A stretch of 7,185 bases of DNA from Dickeya chrysanthemi NCPPB 402 (GCF_000406105.1 NZ_CM001974.1:1706222-1713406); one strand, 5' to 3'; counted from the stretch's first letter, positions 1 through 5,583 are shown. Numbers and translations: made by a program. Notes: generated from the letters alone by a model not told the origin.

Positions 1-81
1 GGGGGATACCACCATACCGAGGACATCCTCGAAATGGTCGTCATCATTGTGCCCGTTGTTAAGGCACGCTTCGTTGCTTAT
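1..81 (-). other. Sequence downstream of the first rep gene, possible start of a gene beyond the edge
   Basis: This edge segment is richer in GC than what follows. Read on the minus strand, the rep frame stays open for 27 codons after the TAA at 82-84, as far as the window edge. It contains an ATG at 13-15 and, in another frame, paired ATGs near 41-46, so a downstream gene could begin here. A perfect 5-2-5 palindrome (GAGGACATCCTC) lies at about 21-32. There is too little sequence to name a product. Confidence 0.2.
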
Positions 82-783
82 TTATTCCACATCATCATAA
101 ACTGGCTCTGCTGTTTTTGGATATTGCAGGGTCAGTGCTGGATCTGTTTCCTTGTCAGAACAGTTCTCAGGTTTTTTAGGCTGCGCAGATGCAGTCGTTC
201 CCTCTGTCGGTTGATTGTTAGAATCATTTGTTTGATTAAAAGTATAAACATTATCAAATGCTGGTTCGTTATTAGCATTAAATCCCTGTGCCTTTTTAAC
301 ATTAGGGCGTTGTTTCATATTAATGCTATGTGCTTGGCCTTTCAAAAAGATATTGGAGTTCATAAAAAGATCACCATCTTTATCGATGATAATCCCCTTG
401 GTTTTTAGCTTTTTAAAGATGAGCGACATATTCGATTTCCCTATGCCCAAGTCACGACAGAGTGCCGCTTGAGAAATATGAAACAAATTGCCGAATTCCA
501 TTTTATTAAGGATTTTAGCAATCACCTTCAGTTCAGTTTTGGTAATATCAAGTTCAGCAAGGCATTCAAAGTTTTTCGTAAAGAGATGAACATAATCGAC
601 ATCTTTTTTGATGGATTTAATGTTTTCTTTTCGCTGATATATGTTGGTCGTGTCTTTATGCTTGCTATGATAGTGCTCAAAAATCTGTAATCGCTGTTCC
701 GGTGTAAAGTTGTTATCATCAATATACTGTTGTAGTTGGAAGGATGATAGTTCATGCAAGTGCTTAAAATCGATAATGCTCAT
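82..783 (-). CDS. RepL-like winged-helix plasmid replication protein (first copy)
   Basis: A 233-residue protein, probably a replication initiator or replication control protein that binds DNA at the neighbouring repeats. The core at residues 65-150 has a helical stretch with LTKTEL-like spacing (DITKTELKV, 79-87), a helix-turn-helix at about 104-127 (QAALCRDLGIGKSNMSLIFK) and a wing. It ends in MNSNIFLKG (141-149), comparable to the NPxxxFxGDR ending of RepL-type proteins. The same core can be aligned with the protein at 2123-2875. The last 65 residues are rich in N, Q, T, P and acidic residues and look disordered. The ATG start has a GGAG ribosome site seven bases upstream. The gene is transcribed away from the repeat-rich region and has a good promoter in front of it. 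What is seen is the winged helix; the replication role is inferred from family resemblance and context. A plasmid transcription regulator is the main alternative. Confidence 0.6.
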   Translation of the reverse strand: MSIIDFKHLHELSSFQLQQYIDDNNFTPEQRLQIFEHYHSKHKDTTNIYQRKENIKSIKKDVDYVHLFTKNFECLAELDITKTELKVIAKILNKMEFGNLFHISQAALCRDLGIGKSNMSLIFKKLKTKGIIIDKDGDLFMNSNIFLKGQAHSINMKQRPNVKKAQGFNANNEPAFDNVYTFNQTNDSNNQPTEGTTASAQPKKPENCSDKETDPALTLQYPKTAEPVYDDVE

Positions 784-825
784 AATAGTCTCCTTTTATT
801 GTTCTTATTTTTTAATACATAACAG

Positions 826-855
826 ATTAAACCTGATCGTCAATAATAAAGTCAA
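826..855 (-). promoter_or_regulatory. Predicted sigma70 promoter of the first rep gene
   Basis: On the minus strand TTGACT (850-855) and TTTAAT (826-831) are separated by 18 bases; each hexamer matches the consensus at five of six positions. Transcription would start about 35 bases before the ATG at 783. A second overlapping possibility is TTGACG with a 16-base spacer to TATGTA. The AACTGG array begins about 25 bases upstream of the -35 box, so its binder could control this promoter. Confidence 0.5.
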
Positions 856-879
856 AAATAAATGGAAAAAGTTTAAAGA

Positions 880-947
880 AACTGGCAGGTCATCCAGTTA
901 TATCCCGAACTGGATAAAGTTTAGTTAAACTGGAGATGCCGCCAGTA
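880..947. repeat. Array of five AACTGG sites in alternating orientation
   Basis: AACTGG occurs at 880-885, 908-913 and 928-933 on the plus strand; its complement CCAGTT occurs at 894-899 and, with the last base changed, at 942-947. They form two 20-bp inverted pairs, AACTGG-N8-CCAGTT at 880-899 and AACTGG-N8-CCAGTA at 928-947. A third pair, facing the other way, is CCAGTT-N8-AACTGG at 894-913. Steps between sites are 14, 14, 20 and 14 bases. The array lies just upstream of the first rep promoter, so it could be an operator or the binding sites of an initiator. Confidence 0.55.
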
Positions 948-994
948 TGAAAGCTATATTCTTTTTTAGTGTTATTATAACGTCGTGAAACTAA

Positions 995-1069
995 GGTTAT
1001 TGAATTTAATAACTCTAGTTTGTAAAATCAATAACCCTTGATATTCACTAGTTCTTATTTTTAATAACC
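995..1069. repeat. Helically spaced AATAACC motifs
   Basis: AATAAC(C) occurs at 1008, 1030 and 1063, that is with steps of 22 and 33 bases, multiples of eleven. The first is also the right arm of an inverted repeat with GGTTATT at 995-1001. The region is AT-rich, so chance occurrence is possible. Confidence 0.3.
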
Positions 1070-1147
1070 TTTTACCATATAACTGTATGATAATAAAATT
1101 AAAAACGGTCCGTAATATCTAGTACTAATATAGTAAAAGGGAAACTT

Positions 1148-1165
1148 GTGCCAAACAAATGGCAC
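1148..1165 (+). repeat. Hairpin GTGCCA-N6-TGGCAC
   Basis: A perfect six-base-pair inverted repeat with a six-base loop, just after a short 5-3-5 palindrome (TACTA-ATA-TAGTA, 1123-1135). It is the first of a series of hairpins that runs to about 1630. Confidence 0.45.
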
Positions 1166-1202
1166 CTTGTTATTTTGCTTGATTTTTCTTTGTATTTATA
1201 TT

Positions 1203-1381
1203 CAGCGATGTGATTTTTTCATACAATCACGAAGCGCTGCTGGCATCTTAGGAATACTGCAATTGTTTTACCTTTATTTTATTGGCGGCTGTCGCCGCAA
1301 TTCTTTATGGATAAATCCATCATTAACAGGGACAAGCCCTGTTTCAGCAATGTGATTGTTTCGGACAATCACGAAGTGCTG
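1203..1381. repeat. Duplicated long hairpin with a compensatory stem change
   Basis: Two copies of a 37-base element lie 142 bases apart, at 1203-1239 and 1345-1381. Each folds into an outer stem and an inner stem. The outer stem is CAGCG/CGCTG in the first copy and CAGCA/TGCTG in the second, so a G-C pair has become an A-T pair and pairing is kept. The inner stem GTGATT/AATCAC is identical in both copies and one pair longer in the second (GTGATTG/CAATCAC). Between the copies lie three more palindromes. GCGGC-TGTC-GCCGC is at about 1286-1299, ATGGATAAATCCAT is at 1307-1320, and AACAGGG-N5-CCCTGTT is at 1325-1343. The compound structure suggests a structured RNA or a dispersed palindromic repeat inserted here. 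Confidence 0.55.
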
Positions 1382-1390
1382 CTTCTCTGA

Positions 1391-1502
1391 GTATAGTTTT
1401 CCTATACGTTTAAGAGCAAATGCTATATGTTATCGCGGTAATACTATGTTCGAACATAGGATCAAATTTATAATTTGATGATAAAACGATCTAAAACAGA
1501 TC
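1391..1502. repeat. Cluster of four perfect palindromes
   Basis: Four inverted repeats follow one another: GTATAG-N5-CTATAC (1391-1407), the uninterrupted 16-bp palindrome CTATGTTCGAACATAG (1444-1459), ATCAAATT-TAT-AATTTGAT (1461-1479) and GATCT-N5-AGATC (1488-1502). The last is followed by TTTTT and could act as a weak terminator for plus-strand transcripts. No gene overlaps them. Confidence 0.5.
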
Positions 1503-1579
1503 TTTTTCGTCCTTACTATCAAATATTAAAAATACCATTTCAAGATAAAATATATTAATGTCAGAGTCAGGGCGTAGCC

Positions 1580-1632
1580 GTGCTCATGAAAACAGGTTCA
1601 TCGTTTTCGATAGCACATGAGCGTTAGCTCAT
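1580..1632 (+). promoter_or_regulatory. Mutually exclusive hairpins around a 13-codon reading frame
   Basis: CATGAGC at 1616-1622 can pair with GCTCATG at 1582-1588, or its ATGAGC part (1617-1622) can pair with GCTCAT at 1627-1632 across a four-base loop. A third option pairs GTGCT (1580-1584) with AGCAC (1612-1616) around an inner ATGAA/TTCAT hairpin. The first pairing covers the ATG at 1586 of a 13-codon frame that ends at the TAG near 1625-1627, close to the second hairpin. Such alternatives are typical of attenuators and antisense-controlled leaders. No ribosome site is obvious, so translation of the short frame is unproven. Confidence 0.35.
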
Positions 1633-1736
1633 AGAAGATGGTGATTTTCAAAAAAAGGTTTTAATAAAATAGGAAGGAAAGCTTCACAATAAAAAATGCA
1701 AATTTTACACATAAATGACTAATCACTTTTAATGTT

Positions 1737-1780
1737 GAAACCCTGTATGGCGATCATAAAAATCGCCCGGTTTCTTTTAA
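1737..1780 (+). terminator. Two-tier hairpin followed by a T-rich tail, probable terminator
   Basis: An inner stem GGCGAT/ATCGCC (1749-1754, 1762-1767) with a seven-base loop sits inside an outer stem GAAACC/GGTTTC (1737-1742, 1769-1774). TTTTAA follows on the plus strand. It could end transcripts coming from the hairpin region before they reach the 21-bp repeats. The tail is short, so termination efficiency is uncertain. Confidence 0.45.
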
Positions 1781-1877
1781 TCCTCTTAAGTATTATCTCT
1801 TACTTCTTGCAAAATTAAATTAAGGAAAAATCGGCCTGTAGCCCTTGCGGTATAAGGCTTAGGACGAAAGTATGCGA

Positions 1878-1961
1878 CTGACTGTACGGTCAGTGTTCCT
1901 GACTCTATAGTCAGTATTCCTGACTGCACAGTGAGCTTTCCTGACTTTGCAGTCAGTTTAT
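1878..1961. repeat. Four 21-bp tandem repeats (iteron-like) with palindromic cores
   Basis: Four units start at 1878, 1899, 1920 and 1941, exactly 21 bases apart, or two helical turns. Each begins with CTGACT, has a variable four-base centre and ends with AGTCAG or a one-base variant (GGTCAG, AGTGAG), giving a 16-bp palindrome. The palindrome arms are nearly fixed while centres and most spacer positions vary, which fits selection on protein binding. They lie about 160 bp before the second rep gene, where iterons for its product would be expected. The 21-bp period also yields a seven-residue peptide repeat on the minus strand, discussed among the rejected items. Confidence 0.65.
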
Positions 1962-2061
1962 ATGTCATTTTATAGCTTAAAAACGACAGTGCTTTAAATT
2001 ATCGTCACTGGAATAGTTGCGTTTTTTAAAATATTTCCGCAAAAAAAATATGCAAAAAAAC

Positions 2062-2101
2062 TTGATATCTATTTTGTTCATGGTATTTAATTTATTATAA
2101 A
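2062..2101 (+). promoter_or_regulatory. Predicted promoter region of the second rep gene
   Basis: Two overlapping sigma70-like pairs are visible: TTGATA (2062-2067) with an 18-base spacer to TTTAAT (2086-2091), and TTGTTC (about 2074-2079) with 16 bases to TATAAA (2096-2101). The first mirrors the TTGACT-18-TTTAAT promoter of the first rep gene. The sequence is extremely AT-rich, so some matches may be chance. Confidence 0.4.
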
Positions 2102-2122
2102 TAAAATAATAAGAGGAAACAC

Positions 2123-2875
2123 ATGATGAATGAAATAGTTGTTGACTTGGATTTAGGCTTAAACCCTTTTTGCTTTGATACAGAACTAAAGATTGAAACC
2201 CGAAAGAAAAATCTGACTGTTTCACGAGGAACGGAACTTATTGAAAAAAAAGATACCAGTAAAAGCTACTTCGCCAATATCGTACATACACAAGAGGTCG
2301 ATAAAGAAGAGTTTATTAAACTCTATACCTCTCAGATAAAAGCGTACTTTGATCTCACGAAAACTGCCTATAAAGTATTTTTTATCTTTTTACGTATTTA
2401 TCAGGATGCGATAGGAAAAGATCACTTTTACCTGAGTTGTAAAAAAGCAATGTCGCTTGCGGAAAAGATAGATCACTTTGTTTTGTCTGAATCAATCTTT
2501 TACAGAGGGATAAAAGAACTTATCGAAAAACGTATCATTGCTAAAACCAATGAGAAAAACTGGTATTTCATAAACCCTGCTATTGTTTTCAATGGTGATC
2601 GTGCTCGCTTTGTTTCAGAGATTATAAAAAAGAAAGAAGCAATGGAAGAACAACCCGAAAGCGTGGTCAGCAATGATGGTAGTAATAATAATGTTAAAGG
2701 AAAAAATAAGTCAATTGAGTCAGTCATAGAAGATGTAAGTAGCCAAGAAGATATAGATGCGTTAATCGTAAGATTACAGGCTAAAAAGTCCCAAGGGGAA
2801 ATGATGAGTAAAAGCATGGATGGATATACCACTCTTTTACCACCAGAAGAACCATTAGATTGGCACAGTATTTAA
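2123..2875 (+). CDS. RepL-like winged-helix plasmid replication protein (second copy)
   Basis: A 250-residue predicted replication initiator. Residues 65-160 form the core: LYTSQIKAYFDLTKTAYKV (67-85), a second helix segment, a helix-turn-helix around 105-137 and a wing. The closing NPAIVFNGDR (151-160) is the most RepL-like motif. The first 60 residues hold no recognised domain. The tail from about 175 is charged and S/N-rich, then has a short helix (IDALIVRLQAKK, 211-222). The start is ATG at 2123 or 2126; AAGAGG six or nine bases upstream serves both. The 21-bp repeats and the promoter lie directly upstream, the usual place for initiator targets. The core can be aligned with the protein encoded at 82-783, but neither end can, so they are not a recent duplication. 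RepL is best known from Firmicute plasmids; the replication role here is inferred. Confidence 0.7.
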   Translation: MMNEIVVDLDLGLNPFCFDTELKIETRKKNLTVSRGTELIEKKDTSKSYFANIVHTQEVDKEEFIKLYTSQIKAYFDLTKTAYKVFFIFLRIYQDAIGKDHFYLSCKKAMSLAEKIDHFVLSESIFYRGIKELIEKRIIAKTNEKNWYFINPAIVFNGDRARFVSEIIKKKEAMEEQPESVVSNDGSNNNVKGKNKSIESVIEDVSSQEDIDALIVRLQAKKSQGEMMSKSMDGYTTLLPPEEPLDWHSI

Positions 2876-2881
2876 AATTAG

Positions 2882-3424
2882 TCACATTATTATGTAGCAA
2901 TAGGGCGTATTTCCTATTGGGTAGTGCTGGATATGTTTATTAAAATTTTTGGTTTGATAGTATTTTTTATCAAGGTAAGTTTCAGCAAGTGAATGAAGCT
3001 GATCATTTTCTATTACCTTTGTGATACCAACAGCCCAGACACTGCGAAGATCTAGTTCGGATTTTCGCATCTGACCGATTTTTTTCAGATCGCTAGCCAT
3101 ATTCTTAACACAAGTTGTTGGATTAGGATTCTGCTTAAATTCAATTGCCATGTATCTTTCTTGTACCCATCCTTTTTTACGTAGTAGAAAATCTGGGCGG
3201 AAATAATATTTTTCTTTATTTTGACGATAATCAAACTCAAGTATCTGTTCTCGCCAGTATAAATGTTCAGTATTTGCCAACATATTCGCAAATTCAACTT
3301 GCAACCAAATTTCCCATCCGGTTATTTTGTGTTCATGAATGATATGTAGTTTTTGTTGAATATTTTTTTGAGAGAAAAAATCACTTAACAGTCCATTTAG
3401 ATGCTGAAAATCTCTGTTAATCAT
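2882..3424 (-). CDS. Predicted PD-(D/E)XK nuclease-fold protein
   Basis: A 180-residue protein that fits a small PD-(D/E)XK nuclease domain. Glu44 lies in a helix (GWEIWLQVEFANML, 36-49), followed by RPDFLL with Asp78 (76-81) and AIEFKQ with Glu95 and Lys97 (93-98). The order E ... PD ... ExK and the 16 residues between Asp and Glu fit the metal-binding site of this superfamily. A helix rich in lysine follows (VKNMASDLKKIGQMRK) and then a VWAVGITK strand (129-136). No separate DNA-recognition domain, helicase or methyltransferase is encoded beside it. The start at 3424 has no good ribosome site, only a distant GGAC. It converges on the second rep gene with a 6-bp gap and no terminator between. 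It could be a lone defence or repair nuclease or a plasmid-maintenance factor; the target is unknown. Confidence 0.6.
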   Translation of the reverse strand: MINRDFQHLNGLLSDFFSQKNIQQKLHIIHEHKITGWEIWLQVEFANMLANTEHLYWREQILEFDYRQNKEKYYFRPDFLLRKKGWVQERYMAIEFKQNPNPTTCVKNMASDLKKIGQMRKSELDLRSVWAVGITKVIENDQLHSLAETYLDKKYYQTKNFNKHIQHYPIGNTPYCYIIM

Positions 3425-3777
3425 AAATTCTTGTCCGTATATATTTTATTAGTTGTATTTTTTACGTTCATATCTTACATCAATATTCTTTAAAATAAAA
3501 GGTAAAACAAAGAATGAAAATTTTATTTTTATAAAAAATAGCATATCGATTCGAATGCGGAGAGAAGGCAAGTTTTGTATTAACAAAGTAGTTATTCGAC
3601 TGAGATCATATTCATGATGAGGGGTATTCACAAAGATAATTTTCAGTGATTGAGTAAAAGAGCTACACGAAGGTATTTCATATTGAAACGCTGGGTAACG
3701 TATTATTTATATGAGTTAAATTTGATTTGCCTATAATAAACATGGTATTAAAAATAAAACAAAAAGGAAAATAAAAA
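3425..3777. other. AT-rich gap without a convincing gene; promoter of the next gene
   Basis: A 353-bp divergent gap between the nuclease and the 231-residue protein. It is mostly AT-rich. It holds small palindromes only, such as ATTCGAAT (3549-3556) and TTTCA-TAT-TGAAA (3676-3688). A slightly more GC-rich stretch at 3555-3700 could be a decayed gene or element end, but no family is recognisable. The downstream end carries a perfect -10 box and a ten-codon leader frame. Confidence 0.4.
3709..3777 (+). promoter_or_regulatory. Promoter and ten-codon leader before the 231-residue gene
   Basis: A perfect TATAAT -10 box stands at 3732-3737; the -35 position 17 bases upstream (ATATGA, 3709-3714) is poor, so an activator may be needed. 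An ATG at 3742 opens a ten-codon, lysine-rich frame that ends at the TAA at 3772-3774, three bases before the ATG of the gene. Its own ribosome site is not visible, and AAGGA at 3764-3768 serves the main gene. The leader may be chance. Confidence 0.35.
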
Positions 3778-4473
3778 ATGACTAATATTAAAATCATCAC
3801 ACTATTTAATACTAATGATAAAATACCATTTATGACTTGTGTTGTTAAAGATGTTGAAGAGAATGAATGTGGGATAAAGCTTACCCTCGAAAACAACAAT
3901 AACATCTATGTCAAAGATTACCATTCTTTCTTCCTATCTGAATCAGCAAATGATTGCGATAAGGAGCGAATGGTAAATGTGTATGGAAGATTGATTTCTG
4001 AACTCAGCCAAGTAAGTGAAGAAACAATAAGATCGTTGATGTCAGAAACAAAAATCTACAACAGTCAGCATCCCAACACGCCCGTTAGTGTTTTGGATGA
4101 TTATTATTACTGTGGCAGAGTGAAAGCCAATACCTCAGATGAACCCGCATTGATGAATGCACTTGGCCTACAGGATCTGCGTGCAGCCATAACAGAAGAT
4201 GTCTTCTTATCCGAACTGGAAGCCTCTGGCGGTATCGTACTTCACACGGACATGGGCTATCCAGTAGCGGAATACAAAAGTACAGACATCAGAATAGCTA
4301 TAGAGCCGATAAACCTTGCGCACATCCGAGATCTGACCGATGGCTATGTGGTAATGTTCAGAAACGGTGAGTTCGAGCATGAGATTGAGGGCGATCTCTA
4401 TGAAGCGTTATCTAAGGCTGTTGATAGGCTTAAGATCGCTGTTGTGATGTTTAGAGAAATTATTTCACATTAA
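3778..4473 (+). CDS. Hypothetical protein of 231 residues, no family recognised
   Basis: A soluble acidic protein with no signal peptide or membrane segment and no motif that I recognise. The first 60 residues look like a small beta domain (FMTCVVKDVEENECGIKLTL, then an N-rich turn). Residues 60-95 look helical (GRLISELSQVSEETIRSLMS). The C-terminal part (from about 140) alternates strands and helices and ends with an amphipathic helix (LYEALSKAVDRLKIAVVMFR, 207-226). The start ATG has AAGGA nine bases upstream. Composition is uneven: the first third is very AT-rich and the part after about 4080 is richer in GC, as if two segments of different origin were joined. It converges with the DUF4238 gene, with a 63-bp gap that holds only an AT-rich palindrome (ATTAAT-N4-ATTAAT near 4518-4533). 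It is an accessory gene of unknown role. Confidence 0.65.
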   Translation: MTNIKIITLFNTNDKIPFMTCVVKDVEENECGIKLTLENNNNIYVKDYHSFFLSESANDCDKERMVNVYGRLISELSQVSEETIRSLMSETKIYNSQHPNTPVSVLDDYYYCGRVKANTSDEPALMNALGLQDLRAAITEDVFLSELEASGGIVLHTDMGYPVAEYKSTDIRIAIEPINLAHIRDLTDGYVVMFRNGEFEHEIEGDLYEALSKAVDRLKIAVVMFREIISH

Positions 4474-4536
4474 GTAACTATGCGAAAGATGTATACCTTT
4501 AATTATGAGTCGAATTTTATTAATATCAATTAATGT

Positions 4537-5358
4537 CTACGGATAAAAAATTGTATTATCATCATTATCTAGCATGATGAATCTCTCATTATTTGAAAAA
4601 ACTCTTTCTTCAGAAGCGTTCCATATAATAGTGTTAATGTTAGCAACATCATATTTGCTAGCGTAATGTGTTCCATTTAACGGTATATCTTTCGTTCCTA
4701 CAATATACATGTTTTTATTTATAGGGATAAGTAATATAGTCCCTATTGATAATAAACCAAAAATTTTCCTGTCAGGATTAGCTAAAATAAACGGAGCGTC
4801 GCTTGTGATTATATTTATATTGTCTTGAGTTGTGCATAACTTAAAATTGAAATAAAATAAGCTATTAGCAACCGTTTTTATCTGCTCTAGCTCAATGCAA
4901 ATAATATCATCCTTTATAAAATCGACACCAGAAATATCTAAATTCCCTCCAGCAGTATCAATGTCATTTTTCATGCTTATCGCTATTTCTTTACATCTCC
5001 TAAGCGGAGATTCAATGTTATTCCTCCATAAAGGTGTTCTCAAGAAAAGTGAGGATAATAACCAAATAAATCCTTCATTGTCTTTATTGAAAATCATATT
5101 TAATTTTAAATCATCAAGAAATTTTCCAATTTTAGGTTCAACAACATCTCCATACCATTTTTCTATCAGTAATGGGTTCGTGTTATTTTCAAGTTTATAA
5201 TAATTATTTTTCGAACAGGCATCATTAGGATTTGTTCCATATGTTTTTTTCACACCATCTTTCGGGAAAGCCCAAAATCTTGAATCCCTTTCCCCTCCAT
5301 TGGTAAAACCTTTAAGGTAGCAGGCTGGAATGAAATGGTGATTAGTTTGTTTTCCCAC
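4537..5358 (-). CDS. DUF4238 family protein
   Basis: A 273-residue protein that begins with the DUF4238 signature NHHFIPACYLKGFT (6-19: two histidines, a proline and YLKGF). The family's other landmarks follow: FWAFPK (28-33), LFLRTPLWR (104-112) and the strand IITSDAPF (183-190), the usual TSDxP motif. Length is typical. The fixed histidines and the SD pair suggest an active site, but the biochemical role of the family is not established to my knowledge. The start is GTG at 5358, chosen because AAGGGG stands five bases upstream and the HH motif follows at once; no in-frame ATG fits better. It has its own promoter (TTGTCA-17-TAAAAT) and no co-directional partner within reach. DUF4238 genes are scattered among mobile and defence-associated DNA, which fits the setting but proves no defence function. 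Confidence 0.8.
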   Translation of the reverse strand: MGKQTNHHFIPACYLKGFTNGGERDSRFWAFPKDGVKKTYGTNPNDACSKNNYYKLENNTNPLLIEKWYGDVVEPKIGKFLDDLKLNMIFNKDNEGFIWLLSSLFLRTPLWRNNIESPLRRCKEIAISMKNDIDTAGGNLDISGVDFIKDDIICIELEQIKTVANSLFYFNFKLCTTQDNINIITSDAPFILANPDRKIFGLLSIGTILLIPINKNMYIVGTKDIPLNGTHYASKYDVANINTIIWNASEERVFSNNERFIMLDNDDNTIFYP

Positions 5359-5426
5359 AGATACCCCTTGTTAAATGCCCTGATTATAATTTATATGGTT
5401 TGATGAACCTTTAAGGGAAGATTAGT

Positions 5427-5455
5427 ATTTTACCGATAATCTTGATGATTGACAA
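5427..5455 (-). promoter_or_regulatory. Predicted sigma70 promoter of the DUF4238 gene
   Basis: On the minus strand TTGTCA (5450-5455) and TAAAAT (5427-5432) are separated by 17 bases, each with five of six consensus positions. The start point would lie about 60 bases before the GTG. A second, perfect TATAAT on the same strand (5383-5388) lacks a good -35 box. Confidence 0.5.
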
Positions 5456-5583
5456 GTGTAAGAAAAGTAATGCCTTTTCTTTTGATAGGAAATTAACAGG
5501 ATTATGTGGCGAACTTTCTTTTGGCGGGATATCTACATGATTAAGTATAGGTTTCTCTGTCTACATAAATTTTTTTTAATATT

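Larger units (their letters stand above)
784..2122. other. Long non-coding, repeat-rich region between divergent rep genes; candidate replication origin
   Basis: About 1.34 kb with no convincing gene, lying between two divergent RepL-like genes. Reading from left to right it holds the first rep promoter, an array of AACTGG sites, phased AATAACC motifs and a set of hairpins including a duplicated one. A cluster of perfect palindromes, mutually exclusive hairpins, a terminator-like hairpin, four 21-bp tandem repeats and the second rep promoter follow. A single weak DnaA-box match (TTATCCATA on the minus strand, 1306-1314, one mismatch to TTATCCACA) lies in the middle. Very AT-rich stretches such as 2028-2110 could be unwinding DNA. 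Ordered repeats beside initiator genes are what plasmid origins show; the origin call is inference. Confidence 0.5.

Noticed and set aside
34..408. Plus-strand frame of 124 codons opposite the first rep gene
   Set aside because: It is antisense to a better supported gene with a strong ribosome site and promoter, and its C/I/F-rich product resembles no known protein.
1146..1355. Plus-strand frame of 69 codons starting with TTG, hydrophobic
   Set aside because: An AAAGGG motif precedes the TTG, but the frame runs through a series of hairpins and ends inside the second copy of the duplicated hairpin. The hydrophobic character follows from the T-rich DNA.
1307..1390. 27-codon plus-strand frame from the ATG at 1307 through the second duplicated hairpin
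   Set aside because: The first hairpin copy encodes a related short end in another frame, but there is no ribosome site and the base changes fit stem pairing better than protein conservation.
1878..1961. Tandem repeats as a CRISPR array
   Set aside because: The period is only 21 bases with no spacer-length unique sequence, and no cas gene is present.
1786..1968. Minus-strand frame of 60 codons with a seven-residue repeat (LTVQSG-like)
   Set aside because: The peptide repeat is a by-product of the 21-bp palindromic DNA repeats, and no ribosome site precedes its ATG. The palindrome arms are conserved, which favours a DNA site. It would be reconsidered if similar peptides with conserved ends occur elsewhere.
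3449..3631. Minus-strand frame of 60 codons from a GTG
   Set aside because: No ribosome site, no recognisable family, and low-complexity F/I/K-rich content from AT-rich DNA. A decayed element end is possible but unsupported.
5449..5454. Perfect TTGACA on the plus strand
   Set aside because: No -10 box lies 16-18 bases downstream and no plus-strand gene follows; it overlaps the -35 box of the minus-strand promoter.
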